A stretch of 54,960 nt of DNA from a virus: positions 1-54,960 of IMG/VR virus record IMGVR_UViG_3300020172_002489, one strand, 5' to 3'. A program made the translations under genes and the position numbers. Position 1 is the first letter of the stretch; each line of letters starts with the position of its first letter. The notes below the pieces were generated by a model. That model saw only the letters and a list, made by a program, of their open reading frames with translations, did not search any database and was not told the origin of the DNA. Shown piece after piece: positions 42,660-51,482 of the stretch.

Positions 42660-43628
42660 ATGCAAAACAAAAAGGTTTTAATAACAGGTGCCAATGGATT
42701 AGTTGGCAACTACATGGTTCAAAAGTGCATTGATAGAGGTGCATTTGTAACAGCGGTTGATATTCATGAACCAAAAAATCAATTAGAAAAATACGCAACA
42801 TCCGGCCAATATCAGTTTATCAAGGCCGATTTAAGAGAATTTTTAAATTGTAAAAAAGTAGTTGAAGGACAAGATATTGTTTTTCATATTGCAGGTGTAA
42901 AGGGTTCTCCAAAAAGAGCAGCAGAACAACCTGCAGATTATTTTGTACCAATGTTACAATTTAATACCAATATGATGGAAGCTGCAAGGTTGGAAGATGT
43001 GGAGTGGTATGTTTATACATCAACGGTTGGCGTTTATCAACCAGCAGAAGTATTCTTTGAGGACGATGTATGGAAGACATTCCCATCGGAAAAAGATAAG
43101 TACGCAGGATGGGCAAAAAGATTAGGTGAACTTCAAGCAGAGGTATATTCAGTATCTTACGATTGGAATAACGCATCAATTGTAAGACCGGCAAACATTT
43201 ATGGTAGACATGACAATTTTGGTCCTGAATCGACTGTCATTGCATCCCTGATTAAAAGATTGTTTGGTGAAAAAGAACACCCACTTGTTTGTTGGGGAGA
43301 TGGTTCTCCAATTAGAGATTTTATCTACGCAGGAGATGTTGCAGATGGAATTATTAAAGCATACGAACAAAAACTAACACACCCAATTAACTTGGGTAGT
43401 GGAACTGGTGTAACTATTAAAGAACTTGCTGAAACTCTTGTAGAAATTTACGAAGAAATGTATGGAGTAAAAGTTCAAATCGAATGGGACCCGTCTAAAC
43501 CGAACGGAGATACAAAGAGATTGATGAGTACTGAAAGAGCAGAATCATTTGGTATTAAACAACAAGTATCGCTCAAAGAAGGATTAAAAGAAACAATAGA
43601 TTATTATTTAAACGAATATAACAAATAA
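42660..43628 (+). CDS. NAD-dependent epimerase/dehydratase (GDP-fucose synthase-like)
   Basis: A 322-aa extended SDR enzyme. GANGLVG (10-16) is the NAD loop. The catalytic-site segment is KYAGWAKRLGE, in which Tyr148 and Lys153 are separated by four residues rather than the classical three. WGDGSPIRDFIYAGDVADGI in the C-terminal half is typical of nucleotide-sugar epimerases. It follows a late-type motif and ends 3 bases before a second epimerase gene. It likely makes a deoxysugar precursor. The exact reaction is open. Confidence 0.85.
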   Translation: MQNKKVLITGANGLVGNYMVQKCIDRGAFVTAVDIHEPKNQLEKYATSGQYQFIKADLREFLNCKKVVEGQDIVFHIAGVKGSPKRAAEQPADYFVPMLQFNTNMMEAARLEDVEWYVYTSTVGVYQPAEVFFEDDVWKTFPSEKDKYAGWAKRLGELQAEVYSVSYDWNNASIVRPANIYGRHDNFGPESTVIASLIKRLFGEKEHPLVCWGDGSPIRDFIYAGDVADGIIKAYEQKLTHPINLGSGTGVTIKELAETLVEIYEEMYGVKVQIEWDPSKPNGDTKRLMSTERAESFGIKQQVSLKEGLKETIDYYLNEYNK

Positions 43629-43631
43629 GTT

Positions 43632-44624
43632 ATGAAAAAAACAGACAAGATTTTAGTTACGGGTGCAAGTGGATTCATTGGTTCACATTTATTGAGATTA
43701 CTTTGGGAAAAAGGTTATAAAAATCTTCGTGCAACCTCATTCAGTAGAGATTTAAGAGGTGATTTTGAAGGTTGGGAAAATGTACAACATTTCGAAGGTG
43801 ATTTACAAACAAAGTTTTTTTGTGAAAATGTAACAAAGGATGTTGATGTAGTTTTTCATTGTGCAGCGAATACTTCAAATGCATTAGATACGAAAGAAAA
43901 TCCACTTTTGCATGTTACTCCAAATGTTGAAATGAATGTAAATTTGATGGAACAATCTTGGAGAAATGGGGTTAAAAAATTCTTATTTATTTCTTCTAAT
44001 ACAGTTTATCCTGATATGAAGGATGAGTTTTGTACTGAAGATTTAAATATTCATGCAACTCCAACTTTTCCAATCTATGGTGCAGTTGGTAATATGAAAA
44101 GATATGGTGAATTGTTGTGTGATTATTTTTCACACCAAATTCACAATCCAATGCAATGTTTGATTGTTAGACCTTCAAATGCTTTCGGTCCAAACGATAA
44201 ATTTGATTTTGAAAAATGTCATGTTACTCCTGCAAACATTAGAAAAGTAGCAGATGGATTGAATCCAATTCCAGTTTGGGGTGATGGAAGTGAAGTACGA
44301 GATTTACTTTATGTTGAAGATATGGCAGATGGATTTATTTGGGTTGCTGAAAACAACGATACTTACAATATTTTTAATGTTGCTTACGGTGAAGGATTTA
44401 GTGTAAATGAAGTGTTGGGTTGGATTAAAGAAATCGAACAAAATGATAACCCAATCGAATATGTAAACAATAAGGCACCAATGATTCCCGTTCGTTTACT
44501 TTCTTCAAAGAAAATCAATGCAGCAGGTTGGAAACCAAAACGAGATTTGAAACAAGCACTCAAAGAAACTCTTGAGTGGTATAAAGCAAACAAACATCAA
44601 TATAATCCAAATTCAAGACCATAA
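43632..44624 (+). CDS. NAD-dependent epimerase/dehydratase with unusual active-site spacing
   Basis: A 330-aa SDR enzyme with GASGFIG (11-17) as the NAD loop, SSNTVYP as the Ser strand, and WGDGSEVRDLLYVEDMADGF matching the previous protein. The catalytic segment reads IYGAVGNMKRYGE: Tyr149 and Lys156 lie seven positions apart instead of four, so either a different residue serves as base or the loop has been remodelled. It probably arose by duplication with the gene at 42660. It overlaps the TPP beta gene by 1 base. Confidence 0.83.
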   Translation: MKKTDKILVTGASGFIGSHLLRLLWEKGYKNLRATSFSRDLRGDFEGWENVQHFEGDLQTKFFCENVTKDVDVVFHCAANTSNALDTKENPLLHVTPNVEMNVNLMEQSWRNGVKKFLFISSNTVYPDMKDEFCTEDLNIHATPTFPIYGAVGNMKRYGELLCDYFSHQIHNPMQCLIVRPSNAFGPNDKFDFEKCHVTPANIRKVADGLNPIPVWGDGSEVRDLLYVEDMADGFIWVAENNDTYNIFNVAYGEGFSVNEVLGWIKEIEQNDNPIEYVNNKAPMIPVRLLSSKKINAAGWKPKRDLKQALKETLEWYKANKHQYNPNSRP

Positions 44625-45172
44625 TGAGTACACCACAATTTACTCCTTATTTAGATGCATTAACCGAATCAATGAAATTGTGTATGGAAGACCCATCCAC
44701 AATTTTTATTGGCCAACAAATCGTGTATTATGGAAACCCGATGTCAAAAACAATTGAAGGTTTACCAAAAGAACGAATGATTGAAACTCCGGTCATGGAA
44801 GAAACTCAAATGGGAATGAGTATTGGATTAGCAATGACAGGACATAGAGTAGTATCATTTTATCCAAGATGGGATTTTCTTATTTGTGCATCAAATCAAT
44901 TAATAAATCACTTGGATAAACTTGAAGCAATGTCAGATGGGGAATTTATCCCAAATGTAATTATCAGAGTTGGTAAAGGTTCCGATAAACCACTTGACCC
45001 AGGTCATCAACATAAGTCAGATTATTCAGATGAGTTTTCCTCAATGTTAAAACATATACCAATTATAAAATTGGATTCTGCTGATAAAATTCTACCTGCA
45101 TATAAAAAAGCATTATCATCAAATGGACCAATTATTTTAGTGGAATATCCTGAATTGTATTATGAAAATTAA
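44624..45172 (+). CDS. thiamine-diphosphate enzyme, beta-type (pyrimidine-binding) subunit
   Basis: The 182-aa protein matches only the pyrimidine-binding domain of E1-beta/transketolase. The TPP-activating Glu lies in ETPVMEETQMGMSIGLAM (residues 54-71), with FYPRWDFLICASNQLINH and a closing IKLDSADKI. The usual C-terminal domain of about 120 aa is absent. With the alpha subunit at 39774 it makes a minimal two-subunit enzyme. A role in sugar-chain carbon transfer is inferred from the island. Confidence 0.82.
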   Translation: MSTPQFTPYLDALTESMKLCMEDPSTIFIGQQIVYYGNPMSKTIEGLPKERMIETPVMEETQMGMSIGLAMTGHRVVSFYPRWDFLICASNQLINHLDKLEAMSDGEFIPNVIIRVGKGSDKPLDPGHQHKSDYSDEFSSMLKHIPIIKLDSADKILPAYKKALSSNGPIILVEYPELYYEN

Positions 45173-46628
45173 AAGATTATTTGATGTAGTAGGGCCCTCT
45201 GGTTTTATACCCACTGGTTGGAATTGGAATTTTACTGATGATATTTGGAACAATAATTTTGTTATTGACCATAATTTTATAGAAACTTTTAATTCAAAAT
45301 ATGTTCAAGTACCTGTGTATGAGTGTAATTTAAATTTACCACTTCACTTAAATGATTTACATATTTCGGAAGTAAGATATGATGAAGATGAAAAAATTCT
45401 TGAAAATTCGTTAGAAAAATCATTATTTTTGATGACAGTACATCCTTATGGTAGTATTGATACTTGCACTGGTAAAAATACAAATTACCATGAAAATACA
45501 CATTCATTTGATTTTATATCTGAGATAGCTAAAAATTATTTAAGAAATGCTACTAATTTTTATTTAGTTATGGATTATAGTAGTGAAGGTGATATAAGGA
45601 ATTCTTTATTTGAAAATTTACATAAAAAATGTAAAGAGTTAAATATATCACCAAAGAAAGTTATAGTAATATCAGCATCGATGAATACTCGTGACATTTA
45701 TGAAGAATATTTAAAAAATAATCCAGAATCACAACAATTTTATACAGCTTATTATTGTTGGTCAGTAACTTCCAAGAAAAAAGAAACCGAACATCTTTTA
45801 AGTAGAGATTCTGTTTTTGAATTTAATGGAAATTCAAACGAATGTTCTTTAATGAATTTAGATGAATTAAAAAATTCAAAAAATAAATCAAAAAAATGTT
45901 TAATATACAATAGAAGAGTTGCACCACATAGAGTAATTATTTTAAGTTTATTACATACTGATGGATTAATCAAAAAATGTGATTATTCTATTGATTTAAA
46001 TTTATGGGATTATGGTCTTGATGATATGGGATTGGAATTAGCAAATGGAACTGATTACGATGGTGTTTCATATATTCAAGATAAACAATATAAATCTAAA
46101 ATGATTGGTGGTTATTTTAAATTAAGCAAACATCCAAAAAACACAATTGATTATGATAATATAGATAAAGTTTGGGGATTTGGATTTGAACAAAAAGAAC
46201 CATATTTAAATACATATTTTAGTTTAATAACCGAAACATTATTTTACGAACATGGTCACTATATTTCAGAAAAATCATTTAAAGGTATTGCTCATTTACA
46301 TCCATTTGTAATATTAGGTAAGCCTGGTATAATAAAACAACTACAAAAATGGGGATTTAAAACTTTTTCAGATTTTTGGGATGAATCATATGATACTATA
46401 CAAAATAATTCTGAAAGAATAATTAAAGTGTATGAGATAGTTAAATCATTGATAGAAAAAACAAATGAAGAATGGGATGAAATGTATGAAAAGTTATACC
46501 CAATATTAGAACATAACAGAAACCATTTACTTTCGATGAGTGAAGAATATATTTCAGATACTTATGTTTATAACCTTAATAAATTATTAGAAAATGAACC
46601 CAATCAAGAAAATTATAGCTTATTTTAA
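45162..46628 (+). CDS. glycosyltransferase-like protein, SEK/WDESYD family
   Basis: A 488-aa member of the family. It shows KKCLIYNRRVAPHR, SEKSFKGIAHLHPFVILG, then LQKWGFKTF and FWDESYD followed by NNSER. The order and spacing match the proteins at 36815 and 40397. It is strongly AT-rich and overlaps the TPP beta gene by 11 bases. Its 3' end overlaps the 42-aa ORF by 35 bases. A transferase role is inferred from the GT10-like segment and the context. Confidence 0.66.
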   Translation: MKIKRLFDVVGPSGFIPTGWNWNFTDDIWNNNFVIDHNFIETFNSKYVQVPVYECNLNLPLHLNDLHISEVRYDEDEKILENSLEKSLFLMTVHPYGSIDTCTGKNTNYHENTHSFDFISEIAKNYLRNATNFYLVMDYSSEGDIRNSLFENLHKKCKELNISPKKVIVISASMNTRDIYEEYLKNNPESQQFYTAYYCWSVTSKKKETEHLLSRDSVFEFNGNSNECSLMNLDELKNSKNKSKKCLIYNRRVAPHRVIILSLLHTDGLIKKCDYSIDLNLWDYGLDDMGLELANGTDYDGVSYIQDKQYKSKMIGGYFKLSKHPKNTIDYDNIDKVWGFGFEQKEPYLNTYFSLITETLFYEHGHYISEKSFKGIAHLHPFVILGKPGIIKQLQKWGFKTFSDFWDESYDTIQNNSERIIKVYEIVKSLIEKTNEEWDEMYEKLYPILEHNRNHLLSMSEEYISDTYVYNLNKLLENEPNQENYSLF

Positions 46629-46722
46629 AAATAAGAGAGAAGAAAAGAAAAGACAAGAAATCTACAAGAAAAAATTAGAAGAACTTCGTAAGAGAGACCC
46701 ATTCGTATATAAAAACCACTAA
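46594..46722 (+). CDS. 42-aa basic, helical small protein
   Basis: ATG at 46594 runs 42 codons in a different frame from the preceding gene, overlapping it by 35 bases, and fills most of an otherwise empty 127-base gap. The protein starts MNPIKKIIAYFKNKREEKK and ends LEELRKRDPFVYKNH: one long basic helix with a PFVYK end. I recall similar small proteins in marine T4-like phages. A short CACTA/TAGTG inverted repeat spans its stop codon. Confidence 0.6.
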   Translation: MNPIKKIIAYFKNKREEKKRQEIYKKKLEELRKRDPFVYKNH

Positions 46723-46735
46723 ACTTTAGTGTAGT

Positions 46736-46747
46736 TATATTTATATA
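46736..46747 (+). promoter_or_regulatory. late-type promoter motif TATATTTATATA
   Basis: Exact copy, 20 bases before the start at 46768. An AAGG ribosome site follows at 46753-46756. It marks the start of the last block of the window. Confidence 0.6.
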
Positions 46748-46767
46748 CTGATAAGGTGTATCTTTTT

Positions 46768-49700
46768 ATGAATGAACTTTCAAAATATCTAGTAGAACAA
46801 ATATTACTTGAGGAACCTACCCCCATAAAGAAAACTGTTGTAGTTTATGTGGGTAGGTTTCAACCTTTCCATAAAGGTCATTATGGAACTTACTCACACT
46901 TGGTTAAAAAGTTTGGTAAGGATAATGTCTATATTGGTACATCCAATAAAGTAGAAAGACCAAAATCCCCATTTAACTTTAAGGAAAAGAAACAAATCAT
47001 GACCACGATGTTTGATGTACCATCAAACAAAATATTCGAGGTCAAGAATCCTTATGCCCCACTAGAAATTCTAAAAAAGTTTGATGAAAAAACTACTGCC
47101 TTCATAACCGTAGTTGGTGAAAAAGATGCAAGTAGATTGGGTGGTAAATATTTCCAAAAATGGAATGGAGAAGCAACCGAAGGGTATAAAGATAGAGGAT
47201 ATGTTTATGCTTCACCAATGCAAGGTGATTCAGTTTCAGGAACCGAAGTAAGAATTGGTTTAGGTAGTGGAACCGAAGAACAAAAACGAAATTTCTTTTT
47301 AGATAGAGCATATTCAAAGTTTAACAAAACTATATTCAGTTTAATTACCAATAAATTACAAGAATCTTGTATTCGTTTGACAAAAACACAACTTGAAGAT
47401 TTACTCATAGAAGTATCATCTGGTATTGGTCAAGATATGGTTGATGATGGTCCTGTAATTTTCTTACCTGATTATAATTCTTTTAAAGTTATTAATGGTG
47501 AACGTGCTCAGCAAATTGGATGGGAAATAATCAATATGGTTATGGATGATTCAATGGATGATTACATTACATATCCAGAAGGACCTACTGGTAGAGTAAC
47601 ATTCTTTCCTCGTGGTGCAATAGGTAAAAAAGATCCAATGGGTGAATTTGATGTAATGGTAAATGGTGCGTATGATAAATGGTACAAACACGCAACTCGT
47701 ACTGCATCATTAGTTGGTTATTCGGTAGTTGATAAAGCATTGGGGGTTGATGATAAACTTTCAACCGACCTTGCAAAAGGTGCTAGACCACTTGCAAAAG
47801 AATCTGATAAAACAATTCAACGAGAATCAATTACATTACCAGTTGAAATTGGAGATACTCTTTTAATGGGTAAATTCAAAAACAAAAAAGTTGTTGTAAA
47901 AACAATTGGTAAAGATGAGCATGGAATGCCAACAATCAATGGTAAAAAGGTAGTTACTTTTAGATTGATAAAAGAAGGAAAACAAGCAATCTTTGAAGAT
48001 GAAACCGAAGATGCAAAATATACTCATATTGGGTATGGAAAATATAAACAAGTGGGTAAAGAAGAGGATGAAACTGCACCAACTTTTCAAAAAGATGAGA
48101 GTGGAAAATATGTCCAAGTTGCTGATACTACATCAGAACCTCAACAATCTACTCCTCCAAATTCATTAAATTCAAAAACTCAAGCTGGTAAATCTTATCA
48201 ACAACAATTACCAAGTGGAGACCCTGCCAAAAAAGAAAAACCAAAAACACAACCTAAACAAGAACCAAAATCAAATGTAACCACATTTGCTGGGACAAAA
48301 TCCGGTAAAGAAATTCAAACAACCAATCTTGAGGGGGGTGGTAGTGTTTTTGGAACACAACATGGTGATAATAAAATGGTTGATGATATTCTTGATACAG
48401 TAAAATCAACTATACCACAAGAAAGATGGAAAGATGTTGTATTTGTGGGTGAGGGTGGATATGGTAATGAAAATGGAGAATTTGAATTTTCAGGTGAAAT
48501 GGATTACGCCGCCAAAAAATTCCAAAAAATAGGTGCAGGTGTTGATACTTGGGATGGAGATGATACAAATGTATTTGATAATGAATCTCCACTATACAAA
48601 TACCAAGAAGAACAAACTGGATTAAGTAATGAAGAGGTCATGGCTGCAAACTGGGCAAGTATGATAGGACAAGGTGATAGTTTAGAAGATATGTCCCCTG
48701 AAGATTACTTAACCGATAGTGGAAAGGCTTTTTTACAACAATCTGCACAAGAAGCAAATTTACCTTTGTCAGAACAATGGGATTCAAACCCAACTGATGA
48801 AGATATAGATACATTATATAGATTATCATTCGCCGAAGATAATAACGATGTTAAAACCAAAGTAAATGATGCCCAAGAATCGTTTAATAAGTTTAGAGAT
48901 ATAAATTTATTAAGAAAAACACAAGAATTATCCTCTCAAGGTAAAATTCCTATTGTATTAGCCGGAGAATCTCATGTTGGCTTAGTAGATAATATGATGC
49001 AAAACGAGTGGATGGGTTCCGACCCAATTATGATGGAGGCATTGACTCAAGCTCAAAAAGCATCAAGAAGATGGGCGTTTGCAAAAAATAAAAAACTAAT
49101 TAATATCAAAAAACAACGAACACAAATTCGTAAAAAACCATATTCAGTATTATCAAAAAGAGCACATAAACTTGCATATCTTTATGTAAGAAAAGAGTGG
49201 ACTCAAAGATTATTTGGAACCACCCCATACGATGAACTTTCTTTACCACAAAAACAAAGAGTTTCTCAAATGGTCCAAAAGAAAAAAAGAAAAGTTTTGA
49301 AATTGGCTAAGTTTAGATTCTTACCTGCATTGAAACAAAAAGAGGCAGATAGGTTTAAAGGCGTTCATCAGTATCCAAGTAATTTAACTTTTGATACTTC
49401 AACACTAGATGAAGTGAATTCAGGTTTTTACGATGGGGTTAGGGGTTCAATGACTCCCAATGATGCTGCTGGTGCAACTGGATATATGTATAATCATAAT
49501 TGGGAAGAGTATGATACCCAAGAATACTACTTAGCAAACTTACCCGGATTTGAATTAGTTCACGAGATTCCATCTGAATTTGAATTGGAAAGAGCAGTAG
49601 ACCAAGGCATACCATTAATGACACATGGTGATGGAAAAACAACCAAATACAATCGTATACTAAAAGCAGATTTTACAGCACCTGAAGAATTCTCAAAATC

Positions 49701-50193
49701 TAAAAAATCAATTAAGAAAGAATCTAAAATACCTGGTGGATTATCACAAGGTATGAGTTTATCTGATATTGCCAAAAAACACAAAGTTTCTCTTGGAGAT
49801 TTAACTGATGAATTTAAAAAAGGATATAAAGTAGAAAGAGAACACACTACTGATACTGATATTGCAAAAGAAATAGCAATGGACCATCTTTTTGAAGACC
49901 CAAAGTATTATACTAAACTTAAAAAGATAGAAGAAACTATTCAAAAAGTAGATAATAAATGGGTGGTGTATCGTAAGACAGGTGGTGAGAAATTAGGTAC
50001 GCATGAAACTTATGAAGAAGCATTAAAACAACTTCGTGAAATTGAATTGGATAAATTTAAAAACATAAATTCTAAAATTGATGAACTTGCTCCTCATGGT
50101 TATCCTGACCAAGAATGGATGGATAATCACGAAAAGGAAATGAAGAAATTGAGAAAACAATTAGATAAACAACAAAAGGAAACATACAAATGA
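46768..50193 (+). CDS. large fusion protein with N-terminal NMNAT-like nucleotidyltransferase domain
   Basis: I chose ATG 46768 (1141 aa) over the in-frame GTG at 46756 because AAGG lies upstream and the later start begins MNELSKYL. Residues 25-190 are a NadM/cytidylyltransferase-like domain: GRFQPFHKGH (29-38) with the HxGH motif and SGTEVR (157-162). The rest is a mosaic: a structural-looking module (210-330), a low-complexity linker, an unassigned FVGEGG...AGESHVG module (about 500-745), a basic segment (about 765-860), a DUF5661-like segment with IAMDHLFEDPKYYTKL (990-1055), and a short closing WVVYRKTGGEKLGT domain. A virion or virion-delivered enzyme is possible. It overlaps the ligase-like gene by 4 bases. 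Confidence 0.8.
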   Translation: MNELSKYLVEQILLEEPTPIKKTVVVYVGRFQPFHKGHYGTYSHLVKKFGKDNVYIGTSNKVERPKSPFNFKEKKQIMTTMFDVPSNKIFEVKNPYAPLEILKKFDEKTTAFITVVGEKDASRLGGKYFQKWNGEATEGYKDRGYVYASPMQGDSVSGTEVRIGLGSGTEEQKRNFFLDRAYSKFNKTIFSLITNKLQESCIRLTKTQLEDLLIEVSSGIGQDMVDDGPVIFLPDYNSFKVINGERAQQIGWEIINMVMDDSMDDYITYPEGPTGRVTFFPRGAIGKKDPMGEFDVMVNGAYDKWYKHATRTASLVGYSVVDKALGVDDKLSTDLAKGARPLAKESDKTIQRESITLPVEIGDTLLMGKFKNKKVVVKTIGKDEHGMPTINGKKVVTFRLIKEGKQAIFEDETEDAKYTHIGYGKYKQVGKEEDETAPTFQKDESGKYVQVADTTSEPQQSTPPNSLNSKTQAGKSYQQQLPSGDPAKKEKPKTQPKQEPKSNVTTFAGTKSGKEIQTTNLEGGGSVFGTQHGDNKMVDDILDTVKSTIPQERWKDVVFVGEGGYGNENGEFEFSGEMDYAAKKFQKIGAGVDTWDGDDTNVFDNESPLYKYQEEQTGLSNEEVMAANWASMIGQGDSLEDMSPEDYLTDSGKAFLQQSAQEANLPLSEQWDSNPTDEDIDTLYRLSFAEDNNDVKTKVNDAQESFNKFRDINLLRKTQELSSQGKIPIVLAGESHVGLVDNMMQNEWMGSDPIMMEALTQAQKASRRWAFAKNKKLINIKKQRTQIRKKPYSVLSKRAHKLAYLYVRKEWTQRLFGTTPYDELSLPQKQRVSQMVQKKKRKVLKLAKFRFLPALKQKEADRFKGVHQYPSNLTFDTSTLDEVNSGFYDGVRGSMTPNDAAGATGYMYNHNWEEYDTQEYYLANLPGFELVHEIPSEFELERAVDQGIPLMTHGDGKTTKYNRILKADFTAPEEFSKSKKSIKKESKIPGGLSQGMSLSDIAKKHKVSLGDLTDEFKKGYKVEREHTTDTDIAKEIAMDHLFEDPKYYTKLKKIEETIQKVDNKWVVYRKTGGEKLGTHETYEEALKQLREIELDKFKNINSKIDELAPHGYPDQEWMDNHEKEMKKLRKQLDKQQKETYK

Positions 50194-51434
50194 TACGATT
50201 GGGTAAAATATTAAACGAAGTTCTTTTAAAAGAGGGTGGTGCTTATGGACACATGAATCACCCATTTGATACTGAAATCAATTTAACTTTTGGACAATTA
50301 AAAGATATTGTAAATCGTGCATTGGATGGAAATTTAGAACTTGCAAGAGAAAAAACTGATGGACAAGCACTCGCAATTTCTTGGGTAGGTGGACGATTAG
50401 TTGCAGCTCGTAATAAAGGACACTTGAAAAACAAAGGTGCTGGAGCATTAGATATAAAAGGTGTGGCAGATAAGTTTACTGGTAGAGGTGAGTTAGAAAA
50501 AGCATATAATTTTGCTATGAAAGATCTTACCGATGCAATAAAATCACTTTCCGAACCACAAAGAAATAAGATATTCAAGGACGGTGCATGTTTTATGAAC
50601 CTTGAAGTGATTTATCCTACATCAGTCAATGTAATTCCTTACGGTCAACCACTATTAGTGTTTCATGGAACAATGGAATACGATGAGGATGGAACACCAA
50701 TAGGTGAAAATCAGGGTGCAGCAAGAATTTTGGCAGGAATGATTAAACAAGTAAACAAAGATGTCCAAGATAATTATACAATTCAAGGTCCTCCTGTCCT
50801 TTCTTTGCCAAGAAATCAAGATTTATCCTCTAAAAAAGGAAAATATAATGGACAAATCTCCAAATTACAAAAAGAATTTGGTTTAAGTGATACTGATGGT
50901 GTTGCAGAATACCATCAAGCATGGTGGAGTAATTTTGTAGATAAAAAATCACCATCTATGGTAGACAATAAAACCAAAATGGGATTAGTTAAGAGATGGG
51001 CGTTTGGTGATAAAGGGTTTAAAATCGATAAAAAGAACATAACTGATGAAAAGGTGTTAGACTGGGCACTAAAAACTGATAAAGAAGACCAAGCAAAAAT
51101 CACAAAACAAAATTTGATGAGATTTGAAGATATTTTCTTGGGTGTTGGTGCAGAAGTTCTACAATTTACATCATCTGTCATAACAGTCAACCCTGATAAA
51201 GCAATTAGGGATATGAAAAAGAGGTTAGACCAAACAATTAAAGAAGTTGAAAAATCAGGAGACCCTAAAAAGATTGAAAAATTAAAATTAGAGTTAAGAA
51301 GATTAGAAGCAATTGGTGGAACTGATAAAATTGTTCCAAACGAGGGTATAGTTTTCGTATATCAAGGTAAAACATTTAAACTAACCGGAGCATTTGCTTC
51401 ATTAAATCAAATTTTAGGAATTTTTTACGCATAA
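50190..51434 (+). CDS. ligase-like covalent nucleotidyltransferase
   Basis: The 414-aa protein has the ordered motifs of the DNA/RNA ligase superfamily: motif I REKTDGQA with nucleophile Lys55 (K-T-D-G), a motif III-like FMNLEVIYP near residue 146, motif IV EGIVF (385-389) and motif V FKLTG (396-400). The spacing from motif I to IV is long, so there is a large insertion. The protein ends soon after motif V, with no OB domain visible. It probably forms a covalent Lys-AMP intermediate and seals nicks or ligates RNA. It starts 4 bases inside the NMNAT-like gene, a pairing that may be functional. Confidence 0.78.
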   Translation: MIRLGKILNEVLLKEGGAYGHMNHPFDTEINLTFGQLKDIVNRALDGNLELAREKTDGQALAISWVGGRLVAARNKGHLKNKGAGALDIKGVADKFTGRGELEKAYNFAMKDLTDAIKSLSEPQRNKIFKDGACFMNLEVIYPTSVNVIPYGQPLLVFHGTMEYDEDGTPIGENQGAARILAGMIKQVNKDVQDNYTIQGPPVLSLPRNQDLSSKKGKYNGQISKLQKEFGLSDTDGVAEYHQAWWSNFVDKKSPSMVDNKTKMGLVKRWAFGDKGFKIDKKNITDEKVLDWALKTDKEDQAKITKQNLMRFEDIFLGVGAEVLQFTSSVITVNPDKAIRDMKKRLDQTIKEVEKSGDPKKIEKLKLELRRLEAIGGTDKIVPNEGIVFVYQGKTFKLTGAFASLNQILGIFYA

Positions 51435-51445
51435 TTTATTTTATA

Positions 51446-51457
51446 TATATTTATATA
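51446..51457 (+). promoter_or_regulatory. late-type promoter motif TATATTTATATA
   Basis: Exact copy, 25 bases before the start at 51483 and 11 bases after the preceding stop. Confidence 0.58.
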
Positions 51458-51482
51458 CAATAATATAACCTAATATATAAAA

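Noticed and set aside
46723-46735. CACTA/TAGTG inverted repeat near 46717 as a terminator
   Set aside because: The stem is only 5 bp and no T tract follows.
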